From: Bradyrhizobium sp.
Lineage (GTDB): Bacteria > Pseudomonadota > Alphaproteobacteria > Rhizobiales > Beijerinckiaceae
DNA length: 64,000 bases
Direction: 5' to 3'
NCBI GenBank assembly: GCA_004799435.1
Contig: SSMV01000166.1
Coordinates: 16,020-80,019, forward strand
In this document: positions 1-11,000 of the stretch, piece by piece
Position numbering within the stretch: the first letter of the stretch is position 1
Layout: every line of letters begins with the position of its first letter
Program-made: the position numbers and the translations under genes
Notes under the pieces: model-generated
What the model saw: the letters and a program-made list of their open reading frames with translations, nothing else
Databases searched by the model: none
What the model was told of the DNA's origin: nothing

Positions 1-1
1 C

Positions 2-166
2 CACGCGGCGGATTGGGAGCGCATCGCCATGGATGGCGATCCTGCAGCCTATGACGTCGCCCTGCGCTTCGAGAAAGGCGGCCGGGCGCTCGCGGTTGCG
101 ACCATCTTTCGCGGCCGGCAGAGCCTCGAGGTCGAAGCGGCGATGGAAGCCGGGCGGTCGCCCTGA
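2..166 (+). CDS. C-terminal end of a truncated CDS (HAADWERIAMDGDPAAYDVALRFEKGG...EAGRSP*); product uncertain, possibly an FAD-dependent oxidoreductase
   Basis: Open frame from the window edge to TGA at 164-166; GC-rich coding character; product is a weak guess. Confidence 0.4.
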   Translation, partial: HAADWERIAMDGDPAAYDVALRFEKGGRALAVATIFRGRQSLEVEAAMEAGRSP

Positions 167-182
167 GCGGCGGCGCAGGCGC

Positions 183-1118
183 TCAGGTGAAGAAATAGCG
201 CGTCAGATGAAAGAAGATCGGCGCGGCGAAGACGACTGAATCCATACGGTCGAGCATGCCGCCGTGACCCTTGATCATGTCGCCCCAATCCTTGGCGCCC
301 AGGCTGCGTTTGACCGCGGAAAGCGCCAGCCCGCCGAGGAACCCCATCACGACGATGACGAAGGCCATGCCGGCCGCCTGAAGCGGCGAAAACGGCGTGA
401 TCCAGGCCATACCCGCGCCGACCGCCACCGCGCCGGCGGCGCCGCCGATAAGCCCTTCTACCGTCTTCGAGGGACTGACGACTGGCGCGAGTTTGTGTTT
501 GCCGAAGAGCTTGCCGCACACATATTGCAGCACGTCGCTGATCTGCACGACCAGCATCAGATAGAAAAGCAGCAGCGCGTTCTGTCCGGCATAGCCGGGA
601 ATCTGCAGCGTCAGCAAGGCGGGCACGTGGCTGATGCAATAGACGCAGATCATCAGCCCCCATTGGATTTTCGCGTTGCGCGCGAGAAAATCCTCAGGGT
701 CGCCGGCGAGCGCCGACACCGCAGGCAGGGTCAGAAATCCGTAGACCGGCAGGAAGATCGCGAAGAGGCCGTACCAATCGGCGGCGATCAGCCCATATTG
801 AATCGGGATGCCGAGGAAAAAAGCGAGCGATAGCGAGCGATGATCGGCCGGCCGGGTCGGCGTCAGCGTGACGAATTCGCGTAGCGCGTAAAACGACGCC
901 AAGGCGAACATCACGATCGTCGCATTCTTGCCCAGCACGAAGGCGGCGGCGAAAATCGCCACCATGCCCCACCAGGCGCGCACCCGCGCGACCAGATTGT
1001 CGATGACCGCGCTTGGCTCCTTCGCCCGCCGGCGCAGCGTTTCAGTGATGAGCGTGGCGATTGCGAGCAGCGCGACGACGCCGCCGATGACGAGATAGAG
1101 CTTATGGTCGGGCGTCAT
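183..1118 (-). CDS. cdsA: Phosphatidate cytidylyltransferase (CDP-diglyceride synthase-like, CdsA/YnbB type)
   Basis: ORF with multi-TM protein and C-terminal signature SPSKTVEGLIGG...DWGDMIKGHGGMLDRMDS; start chosen at MTPDHK. Confidence 0.85.
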   Translation of the reverse strand: MTPDHKLYLVIGGVVALLAIATLITETLRRRAKEPSAVIDNLVARVRAWWGMVAIFAAAFVLGKNATIVMFALASFYALREFVTLTPTRPADHRSLSLAFFLGIPIQYGLIAADWYGLFAIFLPVYGFLTLPAVSALAGDPEDFLARNAKIQWGLMICVYCISHVPALLTLQIPGYAGQNALLLFYLMLVVQISDVLQYVCGKLFGKHKLAPVVSPSKTVEGLIGGAAGAVAVGAGMAWITPFSPLQAAGMAFVIVVMGFLGGLALSAVKRSLGAKDWGDMIKGHGGMLDRMDSVVFAAPIFFHLTRYFFT

Positions 1119-1717
1119 CGGCTGAGCTCCACGACGGCCGCGCGGGCGCGCTCGAGAAAGGCCTGTTTGTCCTCGCCGCCGACGCGCGCGAGCGGCGCGC
1201 CAAAACGCGCCGCGCAATTGAGCGGCACCGGCAGCCACTCGCCCTTTGGCAGGCTACGATGAAGGTTCTCGAGATAGACGGGGATCAGTTCGACATTGGG
1301 GTAGCGCTGGGCGAGATGAAACAGGCCGGATTTGAACGGGCCCGGCAGGGCCTCGTGTCCGCGCGTGCCCTCGGGAAAGAGGATGAGCGACTGGCCGGCA
1401 TCGAGCGCTTCATAAAGCGGCGCGAGCGGATCGACGTTCGGGTCTCTCGGTCCGCGCTTGATCAACACCGCATTGAGGCCTTTGAGCGCGATGAAACGGC
1501 GCGCCGCGCTCGCGCCCCAATAATCGGCCGCGGCGACCGGACGCGTGCGCTTGCGCAGCGGCGCCGGTAACGCCGACCACAGCACGATAGTGTCGGCGTG
1601 ACTGGTGTGATTGGCGAAATAGAGCCGCTGCGCCAGAGTCGGCGGACTGCCCTGCCAGCGCGCCGAAGCGCCAAGCAAAGCGCGCGCCGCGCCGGTCAGG
1701 ATCGTCGAGAGCCACAT
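1115..1717 (-). CDS. 1-acyl-sn-glycerol-3-phosphate acyltransferase family protein
   Basis: NHTSHADTIVLWSAL (NHxxxxD-like) and FPEGTRG motifs of PlsC family; 4-bp overlap with the next gene. Confidence 0.88.
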   Translation of the reverse strand: MWLSTILTGAARALLGASARWQGSPPTLAQRLYFANHTSHADTIVLWSALPAPLRKRTRPVAAADYWGASAARRFIALKGLNAVLIKRGPRDPNVDPLAPLYEALDAGQSLILFPEGTRGHEALPGPFKSGLFHLAQRYPNVELIPVYLENLHRSLPKGEWLPVPLNCAARFGAPLARVGGEDKQAFLERARAAVVELSR

Positions 1718-2343
1718 CAGCGCGCTCGCAACTGACGCGCGATCGCGGCGACGCGGGTGACGCAGGTGAGCGCCGAGCCGATCGCGATGACGAGGCAGCC
1801 GGCGATCAGCGCGTAATGCGTACCGAAGAGCAGCGCTTCGGCCGCGCCGGCGAGGCAGGCGGCGGTGAGGACCGCCATGCGATGCTGCTTGGCCATCGGC
1901 CCGCGAAAATCCTGCGCCAGCCCGAGAGCCCCGCCGAAGACGCGGACATAGGCGGTGAGCGCCGCCGCAAGCGCGCCGAACCAGCCCCATTCCGGCAGAC
2001 CGCAGCGATAGCCGAGCGCGACTATGAACAGACTGTCGGCGATGCGATCGGGAAATTCGTTATAGAGCGGCCCGAGCGGCGTTTTCTTGCCGCCTTCGAC
2101 CGCAATCATCCCATCGAGCAGATTGCAGATGAGGCGCGCCTGGACGCAGGCGGCGCAGGCAATGAGGGCAAGCACGCTCGGCCAGGCGATGAGGAGCGCG
2201 GCGCCAAGCGCGGCGAACAGCGCGCTCACCGCCGAAACTGTATTCGGCGCGACATTTGCTCGCACCAGAGCCGTCGCGGATTTTTGCGCCCAACCGCTTG
2301 AGCGCGCCGCAATCGGACGCCGGTTTTCGACGGGTTCGGTCAT
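1717..2343 (-). CDS. CDP-alcohol phosphatidyltransferase family protein
   Basis: CNLLDGMIAVEGGKKTPLGPLYNEFPDRIAD matches the DGxxA...G...D...D CDP-alcohol phosphatidyltransferase motif. Confidence 0.85.
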   Translation of the reverse strand: MTEPVENRRPIAARSSGWAQKSATALVRANVAPNTVSAVSALFAALGAALLIAWPSVLALIACAACVQARLICNLLDGMIAVEGGKKTPLGPLYNEFPDRIADSLFIVALGYRCGLPEWGWFGALAAALTAYVRVFGGALGLAQDFRGPMAKQHRMAVLTAACLAGAAEALLFGTHYALIAGCLVIAIGSALTCVTRVAAIARQLRAR

Positions 2344-2458
2344 CGCGGCGCGGCCCCAATTTCGATCTTTTTGAGCCGCGGGCGAATCGGCCAACGGCGC
2401 GTTTCAACACATATTATGGGACACGCCTGGGCGGAAAAGCCTCCGCGCCCTCGCTCGG

Positions 2459-2668
2459 TCACTTCTGGGCGGCCTGTTTGACCCACATGACGAAGCCGCC
2501 GCCCCCGCCGACCAGCGCGCAGAGAATCACAATCCATTGCAGCGTCAGCACCCCGGTCGAGGGCGCCTCGGTCGCCGTCGCCATGTCATAGACTTGCCAA
2601 GTGATTGCCGCGGCGCTCATGGCGACCGTAAGGCCCCAATTCGGCCGACGCGCTTTGCCCTGGATCAT
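2459..2668 (-). CDS. Small hypothetical membrane protein (69 aa)
   Basis: Two hydrophobic segments; resembles ORF 61404-61601 (shared WGL..A..AA...W..Y.M..AT pattern). Confidence 0.55.
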   Translation of the reverse strand: MIQGKARRPNWGLTVAMSAAAITWQVYDMATATEAPSTGVLTLQWIVILCALVGGGGGFVMWVKQAAQK

Positions 2669-2715
2669 GATGATTATCCCCTGCCCGAGAGCGATTACGG
2701 GACGGTCGGCGCGGA

Positions 2716-4517
2716 TGGGCGATCAGACCGATAATGTGCTAAGGGGCGTCCGCCTCGCTTTCTCCCGGCGCGTTTGCGGCGCGCCGGCGGTCGGAAGTCG
2801 AAGCGCTTTGGAGGCCGTTGAAAAGGCGGACGCCGGAGCCGATTGGGGACAGATGGAAAAGCGAATCGTGGCGAACGACGACGCCGCAATCGCTGAGCTG
2901 ACGTCGCTTGCCTTGGCTGGCGACGTCGCCGGCGCGCTGGTGATCGTCGATCAGCTTGCCCGCCAGGGCGCCGGCTCGACCTTCGTGTCGGCCCGGGTGC
3001 AGGCGCTATTGGCCCATGCTGCGATGGACGACCCGCGCATGCCGGCCTCGCTGCTCGCCGCCTTGATCCAACGTTTTCATTGGGCCGAGCCGATCAGCAC
3101 GCTCAATCGCTTTCACCCCGATTTACGCGCCCGCGTTGCAGCGCGGCTTTCCGCAGCCCAAATCTGGCTCGACGACCTCCACGCCGGATCGCGGCGCCTC
3201 GATGACGTCGGCTCGGCCGCTCGGCTCGTTCTGCGCCCGCCGAGTACGCCAATCGACCCGACCCGCCTGTCTCCGGGCGCGCGGCAAGCCCTGCAGGAAT
3301 TCGTGAACTCCGCGGTGCGGCTTGGACCGCTTCTTGGCGGCGCCGTCGACGACAAGGGCGTCGACCGGCTCGAAGCGGCTCTGCGCACTGACGCGCCGCT
3401 GATCGACCCGCTCGCTCATATCGGCGCGGCGACGCAGCTGCCGGAGGGCGCGCGCTGGGCCATTGCGCTCGCCGCCATGTATACGATCTCACAAAACGGG
3501 ACTGACGCGACGCTCGAACCCTTTCTCGCCGCGCAAAGCGCTTTGAGCCTGGGCGTCTTGCATGACTATTGGGGAGTCTCCGCCGAGGATCCCGAAGCGC
3601 GGCGCGAGCAGACGATCGACCGGCTCGACTGGCTGCTCAACGAAGGCCATCGCGCCGATCCGCAATGCGCCGAGCCTGGCGACCCGGAAGCCCCCGTCGA
3701 TTTGCTGGCCTGGGATCTCGCCCGCGCGGCGATGACGACGCGCCACGCCTATCTCGCCGACTGTTTCACCGAGGCCGAGGCCTGGAGCTATTTGCTGAGC
3801 ATCGCGCTCAAGGCGCAATCGAGCTTCGAATCCTGGCCCGATTACTGCGAACGCTATCGGCGCGGACGCATTCGCTGGTCGAGCACGCCACGCGACCGTT
3901 TCGACGATATTCTCGATTTCCTGATCGACGATCCGCACTCGCCCTGGCGCCGCCTGCCCTGGCGGGTGCGTCTCGACGAGCGCACGGTGCGTGGGCCTGT
4001 GTCGGACAAAGGCCCTGGCCTCGCGACACGCCTGCTCGGCGTCTGGCGACGCGGCGGCCTTGGACCGTCGGTGGCGGCGGTGGTGGCGGTTGGGCTCGCG
4101 GTCGGCGGATGGCAAGTGATGCAGCGGATGAAGGCGAATCTGACCGTACCCGACGCGCCCAACACGGTCGCCGTCTCGCCGCTCGCCGAACCGACCGAGG
4201 ACGCCAATTCCCCGCGCGGCGAATTCGGCCGCATACAGATGACTTTCACCGGCAACCGCGCCGGCTTGCGGCTGACGTTTCGCAATCCGCCGAACCTGCA
4301 TCCGCTGAGCGATTTTCGCTATGGCTTCGATCGCGACACGCCCGACCGGGCGCTCAGCGCCAAGCAAATCGAAACCTCCAACCGAGGCCTGCCCCAGACC
4401 TTGGACGCGCCGGCCGGCCTCCATTTTCTGACCATTCAGGCGCGCTTCGACGACGGCTCGCAATCTCCGGTGCGTCGCTTCGACGCGCCCGCCGACCCCG
4501 CCCATCCCAATCCCTAA
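2716..4517 (+). CDS. Large hypothetical protein with one internal TM segment
   Basis: Long ORF; hydrophobic stretch GPSVAAVVAVGLAVGGWQVM; start uncertain (MGDQTDN at 2716 or MEKRIV downstream). Confidence 0.7.
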
Positions 4518-4607
4518 GATCGGCCGAACCCAAGTTTTTCGGGCCGGCCCGCAGGCTTGATCGGCTCCCACCGGCGCGCTACACGGCTGGCCGACTGGAG
4601 GACGCAT

Positions 4608-5762
4608 ATGGGGGCCCGTGACGCGCTGATTGAGCGCTTTCGCAATATTTTTGGCGGCGAAGCGCGATTGTACCGGGCGCCAGGTCGGGTCAATCTCATA
4701 GGCGAACACACCGATTACAATGGCGGCTTCGTGCTGCCGGCGGCGCTCGAACAATGCACCTGGATCGCGGCGGCGCCCCGCCCCGAGCGGCGGCTGCGCG
4801 CCCATTCGCTGCGCGAAAAGACGACGCTTGAATTCGACCTCGACGATCCAGCGCCGACGCCGCGTCATGACTGGAGCGACTATGTTCGCGGCGTCGCGGT
4901 CATGTTGCAACGCGACAACCAGGCCATTGGCGGCGCCGATCTCGTCATCGACAGCGACGTGCCGATCGGCTCGGGCCTCAGTTCCTCGGCGGCGCTGGAA
5001 GTGGCGACGGGCTTCGCCCTGCTCGACCTCGCCCACCTGCCCGAAGACCGCACGCGTCTGGCGCTCTCCTGCCAGCGCGCCGAGAACGAATTCGTCGGCA
5101 TGCGCTGCGGCGTCATGGACCAGTTCGCTTCCTGTCACGGCGCCGCCGACCGCGCGCTGCTGATCGATTGCCGCAGCCTCGAATTTCGTCTCACGCCGAT
5201 CGATCCTTCGGTTCGCCTGGTGATCTGCAATTCGATGGTCCATCACGAACTGGCCGGCAGCCAATACAATGTCCGTCGCGCCCAATGCGAGGAAGCGGTC
5301 GCCCGCCTGTCGGCCGTGCTACCCGGCGTGCGCGAGCTGCGCGACGTGACGATGGACGATCTCACCCGCCATGGCGGCCTGCTCAGCGAAGTGGTCCTGC
5401 GTCGTGCGCGCCACATCGTCACCGAGAACGAACGCGTGGTGCGCGCCGCCGACGCGCTTGCGGCGGGCGAAGTGGAGACCTGCGGGCGGTTGATGCGCGA
5501 ATCCCACGTCAGCATGCGCGACGACTACGAGATCAGTTGCAAGGAGATCGACATTCTGGTCGATCTCGCCAGCAAAATTCCCGGCGTCCTTGGCGCGCGT
5601 ATGACGGGGGGCGGCTTCGGCGGCTGCACGATCAATCTGGTGCGGGTCGATGCGGTCGAGCGCTTCGGCGCCGAAATCGCCGAAAGCTATAAGGCGGCGA
5701 CCGGCATCACCGCGCCGCTGCTTGTCTGCCGCCCCGGCGCTGGCGCGGGCGTCGCGAACTGA
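4608..5762 (+). CDS. galK: Galactokinase
   Basis: APGRVNLIGEHTDYNGGFVLPAAL, GSGLSSSAALEVA and GGGFGGCTINLV motifs of GHMP kinase/galactokinase. Confidence 0.95.
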   Translation: MGARDALIERFRNIFGGEARLYRAPGRVNLIGEHTDYNGGFVLPAALEQCTWIAAAPRPERRLRAHSLREKTTLEFDLDDPAPTPRHDWSDYVRGVAVMLQRDNQAIGGADLVIDSDVPIGSGLSSSAALEVATGFALLDLAHLPEDRTRLALSCQRAENEFVGMRCGVMDQFASCHGAADRALLIDCRSLEFRLTPIDPSVRLVICNSMVHHELAGSQYNVRRAQCEEAVARLSAVLPGVRELRDVTMDDLTRHGGLLSEVVLRRARHIVTENERVVRAADALAAGEVETCGRLMRESHVSMRDDYEISCKEIDILVDLASKIPGVLGARMTGGGFGGCTINLVRVDAVERFGAEIAESYKAATGITAPLLVCRPGAGAGVAN

Positions 5763-5800
5763 ACGCCAAGCGAGCGATGGGTTAGGAAGCGAGGACGCCG

Positions 5801-6841
5801 GTGAGCCTGATGCAGAATTCGTCCCACCGCCGATTCAATCCGCTCACGCGCGAATGGGTGCTGGTGTCGCCCCATCGTACGCAACGGCCCTGGCAGGGCC
5901 AGACGGAGCGCACGGCGCGGCCGGCCGAGCTTCGCTACGATCCCGAATGCTATCTCTGTCCGGGCAATAAGCGCGCCAATGGCGCGGTCAACCCGCCCTA
6001 TCCGCATACGCTCGTCTTCCCCAATGACTATCCAGCCCTGAAGAGCGAGTCCGGCGAGAGCGGATTTAACCATCACGGCCTGATCGTCGCCGAGCCTGAG
6101 CGCGGCGTCTGTAAGGTCGTCTGTTTTTCGCCCCGTCATGACCTGACGCTGGCGCGCATGTCAGTCGACGAGATCGAGCCAGTGATTGCGGTATGGACCG
6201 AAGAATATCGCGCGCTCGGCGCCAGGCCAGAAATTTCCTGGGTGCAGATTTTCGAGAATCGCGGCGCAACGATGGGCGCAAGCAATCCGCATCCCCATTG
6301 CCAAATCTGGGCGACCGAGAGCCTGCCAAATGAGGCGGTTAAGGAACTCGGCGCGCAGCGCGACTATCGCGCCGAACACGGCTCCTGCCTGCTCTGCGAT
6401 TATCTTGCGCTCGAGCTCGCCGCCGGCGAAAGGCTGGTCTGCGAGAATGAGCATTTTGTCGCCCTGGTCCCCTTCTGGGCGGTCTGGCCATTCGAAATCC
6501 TGGTTCTGCCGCGCCGTCATATCGGCGCGATGGACGAAATGCAGGGCGGCGAGCCGCGCTCGCTCGCCGACATTCTGCGCCAGGTGACGATCCGCTACGA
6601 CAACCTCTTCGAGATTTCCTTCCCCTATTCGATGGGCTTCCATCAGTCGCCGACCGAGGGGAAAGCCCATCCCGAGTGGCACTTTCACGCCCATTTCTAT
6701 CCGCCGCTCTTGCGCTCGGCGACGGTGCGCAAATTTATGGTCGGCTTCGAGATGCTCGGTTCGCCGCAGCGCGACATCACGCCGGAGGATGCAGCGCGAC
6801 GCCTGCGCGAAGTTTCGGCGATCCATTTTCTCGACCGCTGA
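5801..6841 (+). CDS. galT: Galactose-1-phosphate uridylyltransferase
   Basis: [43 protein letters not shown] (HxH active site); GTG start. Confidence 0.95.
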   Translation: MSLMQNSSHRRFNPLTREWVLVSPHRTQRPWQGQTERTARPAELRYDPECYLCPGNKRANGAVNPPYPHTLVFPNDYPALKSESGESGFNHHGLIVAEPERGVCKVVCFSPRHDLTLARMSVDEIEPVIAVWTEEYRALGARPEISWVQIFENRGATMGASNPHPHCQIWATESLPNEAVKELGAQRDYRAEHGSCLLCDYLALELAAGERLVCENEHFVALVPFWAVWPFEILVLPRRHIGAMDEMQGGEPRSLADILRQVTIRYDNLFEISFPYSMGFHQSPTEGKAHPEWHFHAHFYPPLLRSATVRKFMVGFEMLGSPQRDITPEDAARRLREVSAIHFLDR

Positions 6842-6858
6842 AAACGGCGCCGCCCGCC

Positions 6859-7899
6859 TCAGGCTTGCGCCAGCGCCGCGTCAATCTCGGCCACATCGCC
6901 GCTCGACAGCGCGGGCCCCTTGAGCGCATCGAGACAATCGTCGAGCTGCGCCACCGTGCGGGCGCCAATCAGAGCCGACGTCATCCGCGGATCGCGCAAC
7001 ACCCATTTGAGCGCGAGATGGGTCAGCGACACGCCGAGGCGTTCAGCGATGGCGCCCAGCCGGCGAACGCTGGCGAGCGTCGCCTCGGTTACCCCTTCGC
7101 GGCCCATCGAGCCGCCGCGACTGCCGCGCTCGGCGCGGGAATCGGCGGGGATGCCTGCGAGATATTTGCCGGTGAGAATCCCCTGTCGCAGCGGCGAGAA
7201 AGCGACGCAGCCGACGCCGCCCTCCGCCAACGTCGTCAGCAGGCCGTCGGCTTCAATGTTGCGCTCAAGCAGCGAATAGCGAACCTGATTGACGAGACAA
7301 GAGACGCCGAGCCGGCGCAGTTCGGCGATCGCTTCCCTGGCCTGCGCCGAGCGATAATTGGAGACGCCGGCGTAGAGCGCCTTGCCCTGGCGCACCGCGT
7401 CGGCAAGCGCCGACATGCTCTCTTCGAGCGGCGTGTTGGGATCGGGCCGGTGGTGATAGAAAATATCGACATAGTCGAGCCCGAGACGCTTCAGGCTGGC
7501 GTCGAGACTGGCCAGTAGATATTTGCGCGAGCCCCAGTCGCCGTAAGGCCCCGCCCACATCACATAGCCGGCCTTGGTCGAAACAATAATCTCGTCGCGA
7601 TAGGGCTTCAAATCAGCGGCCAGGATTCGGCCAAACCGTTCCTCAGCGGCGCCGGGCGGCGGCCCATAATTATTGGCGAGATCGAAATGCGTTACCCCGC
7701 GGTCGAAGGCGCGCCGCACAATCGCGCGACCGGCGTCGAACGAATCGAGATCGCCGAAATTCTGCCAGAGCCCGAGCGAAATCGCCGGCAGCGACAGGCC
7801 GCTGCGGCCGCAACGGCGATAGGCGGCGCCCTCGTAACGCCCGGAACCGGCGACATAGGGCTCTTGGAGTTTTTGGGGGTCCTGGAGCTCCAGCGGCAC
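6859..7899 (-). CDS. Aldo/keto reductase (YghZ/MgrA-like)
   Basis: YRRCGRSGLSLPAISLGLWQNFG; DLANNYGPPPGAAEERFG; VSTKAGYVMWAGPYGD. Confidence 0.9.
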   Translation of the reverse strand: MPLELQDPQKLQEPYVAGSGRYEGAAYRRCGRSGLSLPAISLGLWQNFGDLDSFDAGRAIVRRAFDRGVTHFDLANNYGPPPGAAEERFGRILAADLKPYRDEIIVSTKAGYVMWAGPYGDWGSRKYLLASLDASLKRLGLDYVDIFYHHRPDPNTPLEESMSALADAVRQGKALYAGVSNYRSAQAREAIAELRRLGVSCLVNQVRYSLLERNIEADGLLTTLAEGGVGCVAFSPLRQGILTGKYLAGIPADSRAERGSRGGSMGREGVTEATLASVRRLGAIAERLGVSLTHLALKWVLRDPRMTSALIGARTVAQLDDCLDALKGPALSSGDVAEIDAALAQA

Positions 7900-8065
7900 G
7901 GGCGGCCCTCACTTTGCGCCAGCGCGCTGCGGCGCCCGGCGTCTCGGTCGATAACAGCCAAGGCCAGCGGCGATCAACTCGGTCCGCCCGCTGTGCATCG
8001 GCGCGAGGCGGCTCTCGACAAGCGCCGCCCCCTCGGCACAATGGGCGGGCGGTTGCGGAGGCTCA

Positions 8066-11000
8066 ATGGATTCGTCGCTCGTCAAAGCTGTCGGCTTCGT
8101 CCATTTGCACGTCCATAGCGCCTTTTCGCTGCGCGAGGGGGCGCTGCCGATCGAGGTTCTGGCCAAGTTCGCCGCGGCCGACGGCATGCCCGCGCTGGCG
8201 ATCACCGACACCAACAACCTTTTCGGCGCGCTGGAGTTTTCGGAAAAGCTGGCCAAATCAGGCGTGCAGCCGATCATCGGCGCGCAATTGACGGTCGATT
8301 TCGGCGACGGGCCGCCGAGCGCCTCGCGCGTCGCCGAAAGCCGCGCCGCGCGGGCGCCGCTGGTGCTGATCGCCAAGGATGAGACTGGCTACAAGGCGCT
8401 GATGCGGCTCGCCTCGCGCGTCTGGCTCGACCCCAAGGACGGCGAGGACCCGCATATCCCCTTTTCGGCGCTCGCCGAGAACGCCGGGTTAATTGCGCTG
8501 ACCGGCGGCCCCATGGGGCCGATCGATCGCGCGCTGGCGCTTGGCCTGCCGGAGCTTGCGTCCTCACGCCTCGCGCGACTGGCGCCGCTGTTTGGCGACC
8601 GGCTCTATGTCGAGGTTCAGCGCCATGATTCGGAGAGCGAACGGCGCGTCGAACCGGCGCTGCTCGATCTCGCCTATGCGCGCGGCCTGCCGCTGGTGGC
8701 GACCAATGAGCCCTATTTCGCCGCCGCCGCCGATTTCGAGGCGCAGGACGCGCTGCTTTGCGTCGCCGAAGGCGCGCTGCAAAGCGCGAGCGACCGCCGC
8801 CGCCTGACGCCCGAGCATCGCTTCAAGACGCGCGCCGAAATGCGCGCGCTCTTCGCCGATCTCGAAGAAGCCCTCGACAATAGCGTCGAGATCGCGCTGC
8901 GCTGCGCCTATCGGCCGCATACGCGCAAACCGATCCTGCCCCATTACATGGCGCCGGACGGTCAGGCGGTCGACGAAGAGGAGGAGCTGCGCCGCCAGGC
9001 CGCCGAAGGGCTCGAGCGGCTGCTGTCGCGCTACGGCTGCGCGCCGGGATTCACAAACGAGGATTATCGCCAGCGGCTCGAATTCGAGCTTTCCGTGATC
9101 GTGAGGATGAAATTCGCCGGCTATTTTCTCATCGTCGCCGATTTCATCAAATGGGCGAAGGCTCAGGGCATTCCGGTCGGACCGGGGCGCGGCTCGGGCG
9201 CCGGTTCGCTCGTCGCCTATTCGCTGACCATCACCGATCTCGACCCGATGCGCTTCGGTCTCTTGTTCGAGCGCTTCCTCAATCCCGAACGCGTGTCGAT
9301 GCCCGACTTCGACATCGACTTCTGCCAGGACCGGCGCGACGAGGTGATCGCTTATGTGCGCCAGCGCTATGGCAGCGATCGCGTCGCCCAGATCATCACT
9401 TTCGGCTCGTTCCTCGCCCGCGGCGTGATGCGCAATGTCGGCCGGGTGCTGGAAATGCCGCTCGGCCAGGTCGACAAGCTCGCCAAGCTGGTGCCGCAGA
9501 ACCCGGCGCAGCCGGTGACGCTGAAACAGGCGGTCGCCAGCGAGCCGCGCCTTGAAGAAGCCGCCGCAGCCGACCCCAAAGTGGCGCGCATGCTGGCGAT
9601 CGCCGCTCGGCTCGAAGGGCTTTATTCCAACGCCTCGACCCATGCCGCCGGCGTCGTGATCGCCGACCGGCCGCTCGTCGAATTGGTGCCACTTTATCGT
9701 GACCCCAAATCGGACATGCCGGCGACCCAGTTCAACATGAAATGGGTCGAGCCGGCGGGTCTGGTCAAATTCGACTTCCTTGGCCTGAAGACGCTGACGA
9801 CGATCGCCAAGGTCGTGGCGCTGCTCGAATATCGCGAAATTACGGTCAACCCGTCGGCGATCCCGCTCGACGACAAGAAGACCTTTGAAATGCTCGGGCG
9901 CGGCGAAACGGTCGGCGTGTTCCAGGTTGAAAGCGCCGGCATGAAAAAGGCGCTGGTCGACATGCGGGCTGACCGCTTCGAGGATCTGATCGCGCTGGTC
10001 GCGCTCTATCGTCCCGGCCCGATGGCCAATATACCCGCCTATTGCGCGCGCAAACTTGGCGAGGAGCCGGTCGAATACGCCCATCCGCTGCTGGAGCCGA
10101 TTCTCAAGGAGACTTTCGGCGTCATCACCTATCAGGAGCAGGTGCAGCAGATCGCCAAAGATCTTGCCGGCTACAGTCTAGGCCAGGCCGACATTCTCCG
10201 CCGCGCCATGGGCAAGAAAATCAAATCGGAGATGGACGCCCAGCGCGAGCGTTTCGTCACCGGCGCGGTCGAACGCGGCATCGCCAAAGCGACCGCCGAC
10301 ACGATTTTCGACGCCTGCGCGAAATTCGCCGAATACGGCTTCAACAAATCGCATTCTGCGCCCTACGCTTTCATCGCCTACCAAACCGCCTGGTTCAAAG
10401 CCAATCACCCGGCCGAATTCCTCGCCGCCTCGATGACGCTCGACAAATCCAACACCGACAAGCTTGCCGAATTTCGCGCCGAGGCGCAGCGGCTCGGCAT
10501 TCGTGTTGCGCCGCCTTCGATCAATAGCTCCAACATCGATTTCGACGTGCGGCCGGACGGCGACGGCAAGTTCTCGATCGCCTATGCGCTGAGCGCGCTC
10601 AAAGGCGTCGGCGAAGGCCAGGCGGCGGCGCTGATCGCCGCGCGCGGAACGCGCCCCTTCGCTTCGCTCGCCGATCTGGCGCGTCGCATCGACCCGCGCA
10701 TGGTCAACAAGAAGACGCTCGAAAGCCTCGCCGCCGCCGGCGCCTTCGACGAATTGGAGCCCGAGCGCGCCCACGCCTTCGCCGCCATCGAATCGACGCT
10801 TGCGCTCGCCCATCGCGCCGCGCAGGAGCGCGAAGCCGGACAAAGCGGATTGTTCGGCGAGGGCGAAACCGCCCCGCCGCCGAGGCTGCGCGCCGAGCCG
10901 TGGAGTGCGGCCGACCGGCTCAGGCGCGAATTTGAAGCGGTCGGCTTCTTCCTCTCCGGCCATCCGCTTGAAGCCTATGACGCGGCGCTGAAGCGGCTGC

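Noticed and set aside
3489-5285. 598-aa minus-strand ORF opposite the 2716-4517 gene and galK
   Set aside because: Overlaps clear galK on the other strand; Arg/Ala/Gly-rich composition typical of GC-rich shadow ORFs.
8564-10084. 506-aa minus-strand ORF inside dnaE
   Set aside because: Antisense shadow of the dnaE reading frame; no motifs.
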